64,000 bases of DNA, from assembly GCA_029263415.1 (NCBI GenBank), contig JAJCXN010000005.1, positions 124,001 to 188,000 of the forward strand. Reading direction: 5' to 3'. A program made the position numbers and the translations under genes. The notes beneath the pieces are model-generated. The model was given only the letters and a program-made list of their open reading frames with translations, was not told where the DNA came from and ran no database searches. This document shows, one piece after another, positions 37,493-49,292 of the stretch. Every line of letters starts with the position of its first letter. Position 1 is the stretch's first letter. This DNA is from Acidobacteriota bacterium (GTDB taxonomy: Bacteria; Acidobacteriota; Thermoanaerobaculia; Multivoradales; Multivoraceae).

Positions 37493-39373
37493 ATGCGCAT
37501 TGCTCGCTTGCGTCGACCCCTCATACTCGCAACGCTCGCCGGCGGTGTCTTCATCTTTGGGGCGCTCTCCTTTGGGTGCGCAGCACCGGAGACTGCTTCC
37601 TTGGTGTCCAACGAACGCGAGCGCCCAGCTCCTAACCCCAACCGCGACGCCTTCTTCGGTGATCTGCACGTGCACACCCGCTACTCATTCGACGCCTTCA
37701 TCTTCAACGTGCGTGCCTCCCCTGATCAGGCCTACGAGTACGCCAAGGGTGCGCCGATCGAACATGCTGGCGGCTTCGACATCCAGCTAGAGAGCGGAGC
37801 GTTGGATTTCATGGCGGTCACCGACCACGCGACCTACCTAGGCGTTCTCCCCGCAATGTCTGATCCGCAAAGCGAGCTCCACGGTCTAGATGTCGCTGCA
37901 GAAATGCGCGGCGACACTGGCATGACCATCCGTGAACGCTTCTACGGCATGATCGATTTCATGAATTCCGATGACCCCGGCTTTGACCCCGACCCCACTC
38001 GAGCCTCGGCATGGGCAAGCATCGTCGAATCGGCAAATCGCCACAACGATCCCGGCCACTTCACTGCGTTCGTAGGCTATGAGTACACCGCTTCTCCTGA
38101 TCGCAACAACATGCATCGCAACGTCATCTTCCGAGGATCTGAAGCGCCAGCCCTACCCTTCAGCCGTGTTGACTCGGCGAACGCAGAAGACCTTTGGGAT
38201 TGGATGGACGCTCAACGTGCCCAGGGCATGGAAGCGCTTGCGATTCCGCACAATTCAAACGGCAGCGGGGGCCAGATGTTCAAGCTCTCGACCTTCGACG
38301 GCACACCGTTCGATGCCGCATACGCCGACCAACGGATGCGCAACGAGCCACTGGTCGAGATCAGCCAGGTCAAGGGCACATCGGAAGTACACCCGCTGCT
38401 CTCACCCAACGACGAGTGGGCTGACTTCGAGATCATGCCGTTCAAGATCGCCACGACCATCCTCAGCGAGCCCACGGGTAGCTACGTTCGCGACGCGTTA
38501 CGCAACGGTCTTGCCTTCCAAGAAGAGCAAGGCTTTAACCCCTTCGCCTTCGGCATCATGGCTTCCACCGACACTCACAACGGCGCGCCCACGCCGGAGG
38601 AATCGAACTACCACTCCAAAGTCGGTCTACGCGATGCCACCGGACAGCTGCGCGGCTCGGTCCCGCTCGACGAACCCAACGAAGACGGTTCCTTGTACCT
38701 CGATACCTACTACAACACCTGGGGTGCATCGGGACTAGCTGGTGTCTGGGCCGAAGAGAACACCCGCGACTCACTGTACGGTGCGTTGCGTCGCAAGGAG
38801 ACCTTTGGCACCTCAGGGCCGCGCATGCGCATTCGTTTCTTCGCTGGCTTCGACTACGACGACGGCATCCTTGAATCAGCAGACATGATTACCGGTGCCT
38901 ACGCTGGCGGCGTGCCCATGGGTGGCGACCTGATCAACACCGATGGGGCCACACCCAAGTTCCTAGCCTGGGCAACACGTGACGCACGCAGTGCACCACT
39001 GCAGCGATTGCAAATGATCAAGCTGTGGATTGACGATGATGGTAGTCACGAAGCGGTGATCGACGTTGCGTGTTCTGACGGACTTATGCCAGAGAGCGGC
39101 CGTTGTCCTGACAACGGAGCGACAGTTGATCTCAGCGACTGCTCGATCTCAGCAGGCCTCGGCGCCAAGGAGCTCAAGGCCGTGTGGAGTGATCCCGACT
39201 TCGATGCCCAAGAACGAGCTGCCTACTACGTTCGCGTGCTCGAGAACCCCGTCTGCCGTTGGTCGACTTGGGATGCGCTGAGAGCGGGAGTCGCGCCTTC
39301 GCCAGCCCTCCATTCAACCATTCAAGAGCGCGCCTGGAGTTCCCCCATTTGGGTCATGCCCGCAGGCGACTAG
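37493..39373 (+). CDS. DUF3604 domain lipoprotein-like exported protein
   Basis: A 626-residue exported protein from ATG 37493, with aggagag upstream. It has a hydrophobic signal (about 10-28) ending LSFGC, an imperfect lipobox (Phe at -2), so lipidation is possible. The DUF3604 domain begins with FFGDLHVHTRYSFDAF and contains DFMAVTDHATYLGV, a PHP-like metal-binding pattern, and ends with PIWVMP. DUF3604 proteins are common in marine and soil bacteria and may be PHP-type phosphoesterase-like hydrolases; the substrate is unknown. Heptamer repeats begin in the last codons. Confidence 0.85.
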   Translation: MRIARLRRPLILATLAGGVFIFGALSFGCAAPETASLVSNERERPAPNPNRDAFFGDLHVHTRYSFDAFIFNVRASPDQAYEYAKGAPIEHAGGFDIQLESGALDFMAVTDHATYLGVLPAMSDPQSELHGLDVAAEMRGDTGMTIRERFYGMIDFMNSDDPGFDPDPTRASAWASIVESANRHNDPGHFTAFVGYEYTASPDRNNMHRNVIFRGSEAPALPFSRVDSANAEDLWDWMDAQRAQGMEALAIPHNSNGSGGQMFKLSTFDGTPFDAAYADQRMRNEPLVEISQVKGTSEVHPLLSPNDEWADFEIMPFKIATTILSEPTGSYVRDALRNGLAFQEEQGFNPFAFGIMASTDTHNGAPTPEESNYHSKVGLRDATGQLRGSVPLDEPNEDGSLYLDTYYNTWGASGLAGVWAEENTRDSLYGALRRKETFGTSGPRMRIRFFAGFDYDDGILESADMITGAYAGGVPMGGDLINTDGATPKFLAWATRDARSAPLQRLQMIKLWIDDDGSHEAVIDVACSDGLMPESGRCPDNGATVDLSDCSISAGLGAKELKAVWSDPDFDAQERAAYYVRVLENPVCRWSTWDALRAGVAPSPALHSTIQERAWSSPIWVMPAGD

Positions 39374-39440
39374 CGACTAGCGACTAGCGACTGGGACCGG
39401 CGACTGAAACTGGCGACTGGCGACTGGCGACTGGCGACTG
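39366..39440 (+). repeat. Heptamer tandem repeat (gcgact + a/g), about nine units
   Basis: Units gcgacta/gcgactg run from 39366-39393 (four), 39400-39406 (one) and 39413-39440 (four), separated by short degenerate spacers. The array starts in the final codons of the DUF3604 gene and covers its stop, then fills the spacer before the convergent hydrolase gene. Confidence 0.9.
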
Positions 39441-39499
39441 GCACCAAGAGATCACGATAAAGAACTTCGGCCCTCAACAGCTGGAGGGCAAACCAAGCT

Positions 39500-40159
39500 T
39501 CAATCTTCAGAGAATTTGCCGGTTTGAAAGAAGTGCACCGCGTGCTCGAGAGCATCGCGACTGTTCATGATGAAGGTGTGTCCCGAGGTCACTTCGACTA
39601 ACGGTGCTTCGCCCACCCGCACCTCGTTGACCGCGACGGTGCCGTCGTTCGTCCACCCAGCTTCCGGTTTGCCGCGTAGCGCGCGTTTGTAAATCCCAAC
39701 CGACCGCGTTCCCGCGATCAAGCCGACCTCTTTCGGCAACGGCAGCTCGGAAATCGCCGCGCCCTCAACCGCTCTGATCTCCTGACCAGCCTCGCCGAAC
39801 AGGAACTGATGAAGCCGACGGTCTCCCACAGCCTCACCCAACAGGCTGCCCTGGTTAGGCGGCGCGAGCATGACCGCGCGCCCCTGCTTCCACGAGGCAG
39901 CGATGGTCCCTTCGGCAATCAGCGCGCACAGCTGTCTTAGCACCACACCGCCCATGGAGTGGGTCAGAAAGTGAACGCGTCTCGGATCCGTGCCAAAGCG
40001 CCGCTCGAGTTCTACGGCCAAGCCATGAGCCAACTCTGCCAGCGGTTGCTTGCGTGACGGATAGCCAATGTTGTGCGGCTCGTACCCTTGGCTCGCGAGC
40101 CAACGAGCTGGAATGCTCATCGAGCGAGGCGTGCGAAACAGGCCATGGAGCAACACCAC
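39500..40159 (-). CDS. Alpha/beta-hydrolase (lipase/esterase-like)
   Basis: A 219-residue hydrolase. It opens directly with VVLLHGLFRT, the oxyanion-hole strand, from GTG 40159; no start lies further upstream before the in-frame TAG, so the usual extra N-terminal strand is missing. The nucleophile elbow is THSMGG with Ser 68, and a late His lies in TSGHTFIMN. It ends SED. Family likely a PGAP1/lipase-like esterase. The Nudix gene lies upstream on the same strand, 70 bp away. Confidence 0.8.
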   Translation of the reverse strand: MVLLHGLFRTPRSMSIPARWLASQGYEPHNIGYPSRKQPLAELAHGLAVELERRFGTDPRRVHFLTHSMGGVVLRQLCALIAEGTIAASWKQGRAVMLAPPNQGSLLGEAVGDRRLHQFLFGEAGQEIRAVEGAAISELPLPKEVGLIAGTRSVGIYKRALRGKPEAGWTNDGTVAVNEVRVGEAPLVEVTSGHTFIMNSRDALEHAVHFFQTGKFSED

Positions 40160-40228
40160 CGGCTCCGGTGCTGCACGACCTGACGCTAGGGCCTTGCGAG
40201 ACCTGGGCGAGGTAGAAACGGCGATCCC

Positions 40229-40657
40229 CTACTGCGGCCCTGTGATCGAGTGGGCGTGCGACTCGAGATCGCGAATTGCCGACGCCTCGAACCCGGTGTG
40301 CAGCTGGCCCGCCACTTCGGCACTCTCGATTTCGCTCAGCGAATGCCAGCGGGCCGCCGCAATCTCGGCTTCGTCCCATCGCTCGATCCCGCCTTCGTAC
40401 TCAGCGGCAAATACCCGGTGCCAACAGTCTTTGTAGCGGTAGCGGCCCACGGCGACGAATTCTTCGATGTCGATGAACAGCTCTTCCATGAGTTCGCGCC
40501 GTAATGTAGCCCTGGCGGCTTCACCGAGCTCGAGCCGACCACCGGGCAACCCCCACTTGCCGAGGTTCTGCGCACTGCAATTGGAGTGCTTCACCAGCAG
40601 GTAGCCTTCCGGCCCAACCAGGATGCAGCGAGCGGTCTTGTCGTAGTGATCGTTCAT
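40229..40657 (-). CDS. Nudix hydrolase
   Basis: A 142-residue pyrophosphohydrolase that would cleave a nucleoside diphosphate linked to another moiety. The Nudix box runs from Gly 40: Glu 46, then Arg 54 Glu 55 Leu 56 and Glu 58 Glu 59, with the usually conserved Gly replaced by Phe 61 (EELFI). Metal-binding acids remain. ATG 40657 is preferred over an upstream GTG at 40693 because the family begins about eight residues before the first strand. Substrate unknown. Confidence 0.85.
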   Translation of the reverse strand: MNDHYDKTARCILVGPEGYLLVKHSNCSAQNLGKWGLPGGRLELGEAARATLRRELMEELFIDIEEFVAVGRYRYKDCWHRVFAAEYEGGIERWDEAEIAAARWHSLSEIESAEVAGQLHTGFEASAIRDLESHAHSITGPQ

Positions 40658-40917
40658 ATGACTTTCGAGCGGGAGCGGCACGCTTCTCGTCACAAGAAGG
40701 CACTCGTCACCGGAAGGCTATGGTCTCAGTGGCCGATTCGCAAATCCAAACTTGGTGACCTCTCCAAAGGGCAATGAACCGTCGATGAGCATCGTCAACG
40801 CTGACTCAGAGGACCATCTGCGAGGGCGCTTTCGGTAGGATTGCCGGCCGTACGCGCTGCGCTGCCTGCGTAGCCCAGACCTTTCCGATCTCAAGCCCAG
40901 AAAGGGCCCAAACAGAG

Positions 40918-43482
40918 ATGCCCGAATTTAGCTACCGACCGAGTGATATCGAAGGCAAATGGCAAGACGCCTGGGAAGACCAGAACGCATTTGTTGTTTC
41001 CAACGATCTCGAAGAGCTGCGAAAGAAACCCAAGGTTTACGTGCTGGACATGTTCCCGTACCCCTCTGGGGCTGGCATCCACATCGGTCATCCTGAGGGC
41101 TACACCGCCACCGATGTGTACTCGCGGATGAAGCGCATGCAAGGTTTCAACGTCCTGCACCCTATGGGTTGGGACGCCTTCGGACTCCCGGCGGAACGCG
41201 CAGCCGTGCGCGAGAACATTCACCCATCGATCATCACCACGCGCAACGTAGACAACTTTCGAGGCCAAATCAAACGCTTGGGCTTCTCGTACGACTGGTC
41301 GCGCGAAGTCAGCACGTCGTCAGTTGACTACTACCGCTGGACCCAGTGGATCTTCCTGCAGCTCTATGAGCGCGACCTCGCGTACATGGCAGAAGTGCCA
41401 GTGTGGTGGTGCCCAGCTTTAGGCACCGTACTCGCCAACGAGGAAGTCAAAGATGGCGCCTACGTAGAGACGGGTGATCCCGTCGAGCGGCGCACCATGA
41501 AGCAGTGGATGCTCAAAATCACGGCCTACGCCGATCGCCTGATTTCAGAAATCGACGATGTCGACTGGCCCGAACACGTCAAAGAAATGCAGCGCAACTG
41601 GATCGGCAAATCGCGAGGCGCTGAGATCACTTTCCGCGTCGACGGGCACGACGATGCGTTCACCGTCTTCACCACTCGGCCCGACACCCTGTTTGGCGCC
41701 ACCTACTGCGTCTTGGCCCCTGAACATCCGTTGGTTGACAAGATCACTTCAGACGTTCAACGCGATGCAGTGGCCACCTATCGCGAGGCAGCTCGCAACA
41801 AGAGTGAACTGCAGCGCACCGACCTCGCCAAAGAAAAGACCGGGGTCTCGACGGGCGCAGAGGCCATTCACCCTGCCACCGGCAAACCCGTTCCCATCTG
41901 GATCGCCGACTACGTCTTAGCGTCGTATGGGACCGGTGCGATCATGGCGGTTCCGGGCCAGGATCAACGGGACTGGGACTTCGCCAAGGAATTTGATCTG
42001 CCGATCGTGCGCACCGTCGAACCGCCTAGCGACTTCGATGGTGAAGCGTTCACCGGTGAAGGAGCTGCGATCAATTCCGATTTCCTCGATGGATTGGAGA
42101 TCGCCGAAGCCAAGAACACCATGATCTCCTGGCTCGAAGAGAACGGTCATGGCAAAGGACGGATCGAGTACCGGCTGCGTGATTGGCTGTTCTCCCGTCA
42201 GCGCTATTGGGGCGAGCCCTTCCCGGTGGTGCACGTGGTCGACGAGACCGGTGAACCAACCGGCGAAGTGGTCACCGTGCCAGTCGAAGATCTTCCGGTC
42301 GAGCTACCCAAGGTCGACGAGTACAAACCAACCGCCGACGGTCGTCCGCCACTTGCCCGCGCCGAAGACGATTGGCTGATGGTCGAACTGCCCGACGGCC
42401 GACGAGCCATGCGCGAAACCAACACCATGCCGCAATGGGCTGGTTCGTGTTGGTACTACCTGCGCTACATCGACGCCAACAACGATCAAGCCGCCTTCGA
42501 CCCCGAACTCGAGAAATACTGGATGCCGGTAGATCTCTACATCGGCGGCGTCGAGCATGCGGTGCTGCATCTCTTGTACGCACGGTTTTGGCACAAGGTG
42601 CTGTACGACTGCGGTCTGGTGTCAACCAAAGAGCCGTTCCAACGACTGTTCAACCAGGGCATGATCCTGGCTGCGTCGTTCCGAGACCAGAAGGGCAAGT
42701 ACATCAGTCCCGAGGACACCGAAGAGCGCGACGGCGAGTTCTTCCTCACCGGCACTGATTCGAAGCTCGACACTCGTGTCGAGAAAATGTCCAAGTCGCG
42801 ACTCAACGTGGTGAACCCGGACGATGTCATCGCCGAGTACGGCGCAGATGCGCTCAGGCTCTACGAGTTGTTCATGGGCCCGCTCGAACAAGTCAAGCCT
42901 TGGTCGACCAAGGACGTTGAAGGGGTGTATCGCTTCCTGCAGCGCTGTTGGCGACTGGTGGTTGACCAAGACACCGGACAGCTGGCTTCGAAACTGACAG
43001 ACGCACCCGGAAGCTCAGAAGACGAACTTTGGCGACAACTGCACAAGACCATCAAGAAGGTGAGCGCAGACATCGAAGCGCTGGCAATGAACACCGCCAT
43101 TTCGGAGATGATGATCTGGGTCAACGCGGCCACCGCCGCCGAGACACTGCCCAAAGAGAGCGCCTCGATGTTCGTGCGTATCTTGTCTAGCTTCTCGCCT
43201 CACATCGGCGAGGAGCTGTGGCAACGCCTCGGCAACGAAGGCCTGGTCGCTCTTGCGCCTTGGCCCGAGCACGACGAAGCATTGACCGTGGATGATCAGA
43301 TAGAACTGGTCATCCAGGTCAATGGTAAGAAGCGCGCAGCGCTTCAGGTCGCCAAGGACACCGACAAAGAGACCCTAGAACGCCTGGCGCTGGAGACCGA
43401 AGCAGCAACACGCTTCCTCGACGGTCGTGAACCGAAGAAGGTGATCGTTGTACCTGGCCGTCTGGTGAACATCGTTGGTTAG
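40918..43482 (+). CDS. leuS: Leucyl-tRNA synthetase
   Basis: An 854-residue class I aminoacyl-tRNA synthetase, full length. HIGH-type motif [16 protein letters not shown] near 47-62, editing domain (CP1) with [21 protein letters not shown], and KMSKS at about 623-627. The C-terminal anticodon-binding and tail domains are intact ([24 protein letters not shown]). Single essential gene, ATG 40918. It stands alone, downstream of a 260-bp spacer. Confidence 0.98.
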   Translation: MPEFSYRPSDIEGKWQDAWEDQNAFVVSNDLEELRKKPKVYVLDMFPYPSGAGIHIGHPEGYTATDVYSRMKRMQGFNVLHPMGWDAFGLPAERAAVRENIHPSIITTRNVDNFRGQIKRLGFSYDWSREVSTSSVDYYRWTQWIFLQLYERDLAYMAEVPVWWCPALGTVLANEEVKDGAYVETGDPVERRTMKQWMLKITAYADRLISEIDDVDWPEHVKEMQRNWIGKSRGAEITFRVDGHDDAFTVFTTRPDTLFGATYCVLAPEHPLVDKITSDVQRDAVATYREAARNKSELQRTDLAKEKTGVSTGAEAIHPATGKPVPIWIADYVLASYGTGAIMAVPGQDQRDWDFAKEFDLPIVRTVEPPSDFDGEAFTGEGAAINSDFLDGLEIAEAKNTMISWLEENGHGKGRIEYRLRDWLFSRQRYWGEPFPVVHVVDETGEPTGEVVTVPVEDLPVELPKVDEYKPTADGRPPLARAEDDWLMVELPDGRRAMRETNTMPQWAGSCWYYLRYIDANNDQAAFDPELEKYWMPVDLYIGGVEHAVLHLLYARFWHKVLYDCGLVSTKEPFQRLFNQGMILAASFRDQKGKYISPEDTEERDGEFFLTGTDSKLDTRVEKMSKSRLNVVNPDDVIAEYGADALRLYELFMGPLEQVKPWSTKDVEGVYRFLQRCWRLVVDQDTGQLASKLTDAPGSSEDELWRQLHKTIKKVSADIEALAMNTAISEMMIWVNAATAAETLPKESASMFVRILSSFSPHIGEELWQRLGNEGLVALAPWPEHDEALTVDDQIELVIQVNGKKRAALQVAKDTDKETLERLALETEAATRFLDGREPKKVIVVPGRLVNIVG

Positions 43483-43496
43483 GCCCCAGCGGGCCT
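43481..43496 (+). terminator. Possible hairpin overlapping the leuS stop (no T-run)
   Basis: aggccc (43481-43486), loop cagc, gggcct (43491-43496) form a 6-bp GC-rich stem that begins within the stop codon. It lacks a following T-run, so a Rho-independent terminator is only a weak possibility. Confidence 0.25.
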
Positions 43497-43857
43497 GAGG
43501 CTGGTAGCCCCGGTCCGTCGAAACAGGTCACGAAGTTCTCGGCAGCGAGCGCGAAGACTCGGCATGCTGGAGAGCGCCACGAATTGCCATCGCCTGAGGC
43601 CTGCCCGCTGTAGTGGCTGGCTCTACTGGGTGGTTCTACTGGGTGGCTCTGCTCGGTGCTCCCGCTGAGTCAATTTCACTAGGTTGATCCCGCCTGATCC
43701 TGCTGAGTCGGGCCCCGCCGGAGTGAACGCTTTGCATGAGTTGTGGCAAGCCTCAAACATCGGCAAGGACGACGTTCCTCGATTAGTAGTCCTTAGCCAC
43801 AGTGGGCAGCGTCACGTAAAGTAGCTCACCTCACACCAACTGACTCTGGATGAACCG
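43483..43857. other. Intergenic region upstream of the CoA-transferase operon
   Basis: No gene is supported. It holds a 13-bp tandem repeat (43619-43657). A promoter for the CoA-transferase operon is expected in its right-hand part, but no confident boxes were found. Confidence 0.5.
43619..43657 (+). repeat. 13-bp tandem repeat, three copies
   Basis: ggctctactgggt (43619), ggttctactgggt (43632) and ggctctgctcggt (43645) lie back to back. The second differs at one base and the third at two. Confidence 0.9.
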
Positions 43858-46365
43858 ATGCCACCCGCAACGCCAACGGATTCGACCCCGCCTGCCAACG
43901 ACGCTGATCAGTGCCGCCCGTTCTCTGGGACCCGCGTGCTCGAACTCGGGAGCTTTGTCTCGGCGCCCTATTGCGGCAAGCTGCTCGCTGACCTAGGCGC
44001 AGATGTCATCAAAGTCGAAGCGCCGGGTGGCGACGATGCACGGCTCGACGGCCCCTTTCCAAAAGGGCACGTAGGCGACCCAGAGCGGTCCGCGCTCTTC
44101 TTGTACCTCAACACCAACAAGCGCAGCGTCGTTTGCGATCCGAGCAGCGACGCTGATCGTGAGCAACTGAAGGAGCTCCTACGCTGGGCCGACGTGGTGA
44201 TCGACAACCGGCGCGCCACCGAACTGCCCGAGATCTTGCGGTGGGAGTCGCTGCAATCGATCAATCCATCGCTGGTGTCTGTATCGATCACGCCGTACGG
44301 TCTGATGGGGCCCGCTGCCGACATGCCCGGCGATGAACTGACCGCAATCCACGCGGGCGGCTTGGCCAACTTGTTCCCGACCAGGTGCCGCAGCATCGAG
44401 TCTCCACCGGTCAAGCTCGGCGGCTATCAAGCGAGCTACCAAAGCGCGATCTTCGCCGCTTTCGTCACCGCTTCGACCCTGTTCGGACAGCGCAACATCG
44501 ACGCTGCCAAAGGCCAACTGATCGACGTCTCGATGCAAGACGTGGCCATGGCGCTCGCCTCGCCTGCCGTGGCGCTATGGCGCTACAACGACTTGTCGTG
44601 GCGTCGAGTACCAGACCGTCCTCCTGCCATGGGACGCATGGAAACCTCCGACGGCTACATCATTCTCAATGCCTTCGACGACCATCACTTCGAGATCTTC
44701 CGCGGCATCATGGGCAACCCCGAATGGTGCAGCGGCGACGAGTGGAAGTCGATGGCCTATCGCAATCACCATCTGATGGACATCGCTCCGATGATCGATG
44801 CGTGGGCTCTGACCCAAGAGAAGGAGGCTCTCCACCGACGCGCTGGAGAAGCGCGCATTCCCAACGGCCCCATCAACGACGCAGCCGACGTGCTGGCGTA
44901 TCGCCAGTATGCCGCGCGCAACTACTTCGTAGACGTTGATCATCCCGTGGCGGGCACTCAACGCTACCCGGGCTTGCCTTACAAATTCTCAGGCGCGCCC
45001 TCGCTGCCACTGAAGCCGGCACCACAGCTCGACGAGCATCAAGACGTAGTCAAGACTCTTGTGGGCAACACAACTCCAGCTCCATCGTCCGAAGAGTCGT
45101 CATCGCCCGCAGAGTCTTCATCGGTGCAATCCGCAGTAGCCACTACCAAGCTCCCGCTCGACGGAGTGCGGGTTCTCGAGTTTGCCTGGGTCTGGGCCGG
45201 CCCCTACGCTGGGCTGTTGCTCGCGAGCCTAGGTGCCGAAGTGATCAAGGTCGAAAGTCACAAGCGCCAGGATCTCATGCGCAGATCGTTCGTCTGGCCC
45301 TTGCCCGACTCAGCGCCAAGCTCAATCCCGACCAACCAGGGCATGGCCTACAACGCGATGAATATGAACAAGAAGGCGATCACTCTCGACCTCTCGACCG
45401 AGGCAGGGGCGCAGTTGGCCCTTGATCTGGCCAAGACAGCAGATGTGGTGTTCGACAACATGCGCCCGGGAGCACTCGATCGTTTGGGCCTGGGCCAAGA
45501 AGCGCTCCGGGCGCTCAACGACCAGTTGATCGTCGCCTCAAGCTCCGGACGCGGTCACGGTGGTCCTGAGACCGAGTACCTCGGCTATGCCATGCCACAT
45601 CAAGGCATCGGCGGCGGCGCCTACATCACCGGACATCCAGACGAACCGCCCTGCCATTCACTCGGCGATATCGACATCATGAACGCAGCAACCCTGGCCT
45701 ACTCCATCGTTGCGGCGCTGAACCATCGAGAAAGCACTGGCCTCGGCCAATTCATCGACTACTCACAATGTGAGGGTGTCACGTCTTTGCTAGGCGAAAT
45801 GCTGATCGGTTTCCAGATGACCGGCGAAACCCCCGAGCGCATCGGCAACCGCCACCATCGTCACGCTCCTCACAACGTCTACCCCGCCTGGGGCGTCGAT
45901 CGCTGGCTGGCGATCTCCGTGCATTCGGACCCAGAGTTCGAAGCCTTCACGGCAGTCCTGGGTCGCCCTGAACTGGCAACCGACGAACGCTTTGCCAATG
46001 CCACCGCCCGCAAGCAGAACGAAGATGCCCTCGATGCGCTGATCGCAGAATGGACCCGAGAACGCGACCGCGACTGGATAGTCGATGAATTCCAGAAGGC
46101 GCAGGTTAGAGCAGCACCTTCCCGAGAAGCCCGAGACTTGTGGGTCGACGGTCATCTCAGAGCCCGCGGCGCGTTCAAGACCGTCGAGCACCCAGAGTTG
46201 GGCAAGATCGACCTGGTGGATGCGCCCTTTCGCATCGAAGGCATCGAGCATCGAGCAACCACAGCGCCGCAGCTCGGACAGCACACCGACGCAGTCTTGA
46301 GCGAACTCCTAGGGCTGAGCGCGGCTGCCATCGATCAACTGCGTACTGACGAGATTATCCTCTAG
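43858..46365 (+). CDS. Fused double family III CoA-transferase (CaiB/BaiF-like)
   Basis: An 835-residue protein made of two tandem family III CoA-transferase modules joined by a Ser/Pro-rich linker around residues 400-430. Each module begins with the family pattern, GTRVLELGSFVSAPYCGKLLADLGADVIKVE near 24 and GVRVLEFAWVWAGPYAGLLLASLGAEVIKVE near 437. In the C-terminal module a catalytic-type aspartate is present in SLGDIDIMNAA. The N-terminal module has KLGGYQASYQSA at the matching place, without aspartate, so it may be structural. It would transfer CoA between carboxylates. It heads an operon with NCS1 and NCS2 transporters. Confidence 0.85.
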   Translation: MPPATPTDSTPPANDADQCRPFSGTRVLELGSFVSAPYCGKLLADLGADVIKVEAPGGDDARLDGPFPKGHVGDPERSALFLYLNTNKRSVVCDPSSDADREQLKELLRWADVVIDNRRATELPEILRWESLQSINPSLVSVSITPYGLMGPAADMPGDELTAIHAGGLANLFPTRCRSIESPPVKLGGYQASYQSAIFAAFVTASTLFGQRNIDAAKGQLIDVSMQDVAMALASPAVALWRYNDLSWRRVPDRPPAMGRMETSDGYIILNAFDDHHFEIFRGIMGNPEWCSGDEWKSMAYRNHHLMDIAPMIDAWALTQEKEALHRRAGEARIPNGPINDAADVLAYRQYAARNYFVDVDHPVAGTQRYPGLPYKFSGAPSLPLKPAPQLDEHQDVVKTLVGNTTPAPSSEESSSPAESSSVQSAVATTKLPLDGVRVLEFAWVWAGPYAGLLLASLGAEVIKVESHKRQDLMRRSFVWPLPDSAPSSIPTNQGMAYNAMNMNKKAITLDLSTEAGAQLALDLAKTADVVFDNMRPGALDRLGLGQEALRALNDQLIVASSSGRGHGGPETEYLGYAMPHQGIGGGAYITGHPDEPPCHSLGDIDIMNAATLAYSIVAALNHRESTGLGQFIDYSQCEGVTSLLGEMLIGFQMTGETPERIGNRHHRHAPHNVYPAWGVDRWLAISVHSDPEFEAFTAVLGRPELATDERFANATARKQNEDALDALIAEWTRERDRDWIVDEFQKAQVRAAPSREARDLWVDGHLRARGAFKTVEHPELGKIDLVDAPFRIEGIEHRATTAPQLGQHTDAVLSELLGLSAAAIDQLRTDEIIL

Positions 46366-46410
46366 AGCGCCCTTATTGGATGACTCGCGGCAACCTCTAC
46401 TGAGATCCCA

Positions 46411-47882
<1,472 letters not shown>

Positions 47883-47886
<4 letters not shown>

Positions 47887-49232
47887 CCCAACCGCAACAG
47901 CTGCGCTACGCGATCGAAGAGCGACCAAAGGGCTTGGAAGCAATCCTCTACGGTTGGCAACACACGCTGGTTGATATCTCGCCCTTCATCCTTCCGCTAC
48001 CGATCGCAGCGGCCATGGGTTTGAGCGCTGCCGACAGCGCCTCGTTCATCAACTTCGGGCTGGTGGCGATGGGGCTTGCCACGCTCTTGCAAACCACGAT
48101 TGGCAATCGCTTGCCCATCATTCAGGGGCCATCGGCCACCTTCGTCGGCACCATGGTGCCCCTTGCAGCCAAGGCCGGTGGACCGGCGATGTGGGGTGGC
48201 ATCTTGGTCGGTGGCATCATCGAGGCGCTGCTCGGCGCAACGCGACTGGTGGGACTTCTCCGCCGCTTCTTGCCAGCCCGGGTCTGCGGCACATTGATCG
48301 TAGTGATCGGTTTAAGCCTCGGTCAGCTGGCGCTCCGGCTGTCGGTCGGTTCGGGGCGTTCGGTCGAGATTTCGCTTGCCGTGGCTGTGATCGTCATGGT
48401 GTTCCTATTGCAGGTGGCTCCGCGCTTTTTGCCAATGCAGGCGAGTGAGCGCACCAAGCGCATAGTGGGACTGATCAGCGGCGGTTCGATCTTCTTTGCG
48501 ATCTGGACGGTTGGGCTCGGGGCCGGCGGCCTCTTAGGACGCGTCGATTGGGCACTGGTTCAAGACAAGCCGTGGTTCGCACTGCCCAAGCTCTTTCCCT
48601 TTGGTGGCCCAGGATTCGGATGGGAGTTCCCGATTGCTGCCATGCTCGTCATCCTGGTCGGCTACCTTGCCTCGATGGTTGAGTCGGTCGGCGACTACGC
48701 AGCGACCTGCAACGTCGCAGGAGTCGAATACACCGAACAGCACATGAACCGCGGCATCTTCGCAGAAGGCCTGGGAGGAATCATGTGCTCTGCCATGGGC
48801 GCCGTTCCCTGCACCAGCTACACCCAGAACATCGGCATCATTGCCACTACGCGTGTAGCCAGCCGGTTCGTCGTCCAGATCGCTGCGCTGATCTTGATGC
48901 TCTACGGGCTATGCCCGAAATTTGGCGCTCTGTTGGTGGCCATGCCACGGTCAGTACTGGGCGGCGTCTTTGTGATCGTCTGCGGCATGATCGTCGCTTC
49001 AGGCTTTCGTTTGCTGCAAGCCAACGAGGCCGACAACTCCGACGGCTGGGTGATCGGCATCACATTGGTGGTCGCACTGAGCGTTCCAGGGCTTATGCAG
49101 AGTGCTGCCCTAGCACCCAAGGTTGCAGAGCTTCCACTCGCCGTTACGCTACTCCTGACCAACAGCATCGTGCTTGCAGTCTTGCTCGGCATCGTGCTGG
49201 AGCAAGCAGCGAGGCTGCTGGCCAGAACTTAG
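47883..49232 (+). CDS. NCS2 family (uracil/xanthine permease-type) transporter
   Basis: A 449-residue inner-membrane protein of the nucleobase-ascorbate transporter family. Features include QHTLVDISPFILPLPIAAAMGL in helix 1, GLATLLQTTIGNRLPIIQGPSATFVGTMV, and GYLASMVESVGDYAATCNVAG near the substrate-site loop. The Glu-Ser-x-Gly-Asp-Tyr pattern (ESVGDY) matches the NCS2 signature that carries substrate-binding residues. It overlaps the NCS1 stop by 4 bp (ATGA). It is convergent with the amidase gene 60 bp downstream. Likely imports a purine, pyrimidine or related heterocycle. Confidence 0.9.
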
Positions 49233-49292
49233 GGCCTCGGACCGCACCGCGACGCACGGCGCCAGACCGCGCCGCGTCGCACGGACAACGCC

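Noticed and set aside
39366-39440. Heptamer repeats as a CRISPR array
   Set aside because: Units are only 7 bp with almost no spacers and no cas genes occur in the window.
43481-43496. Hairpin after leuS as a strong Rho-independent terminator
   Set aside because: The stem is only 6 bp and no run of T follows; kept only as a weak candidate.
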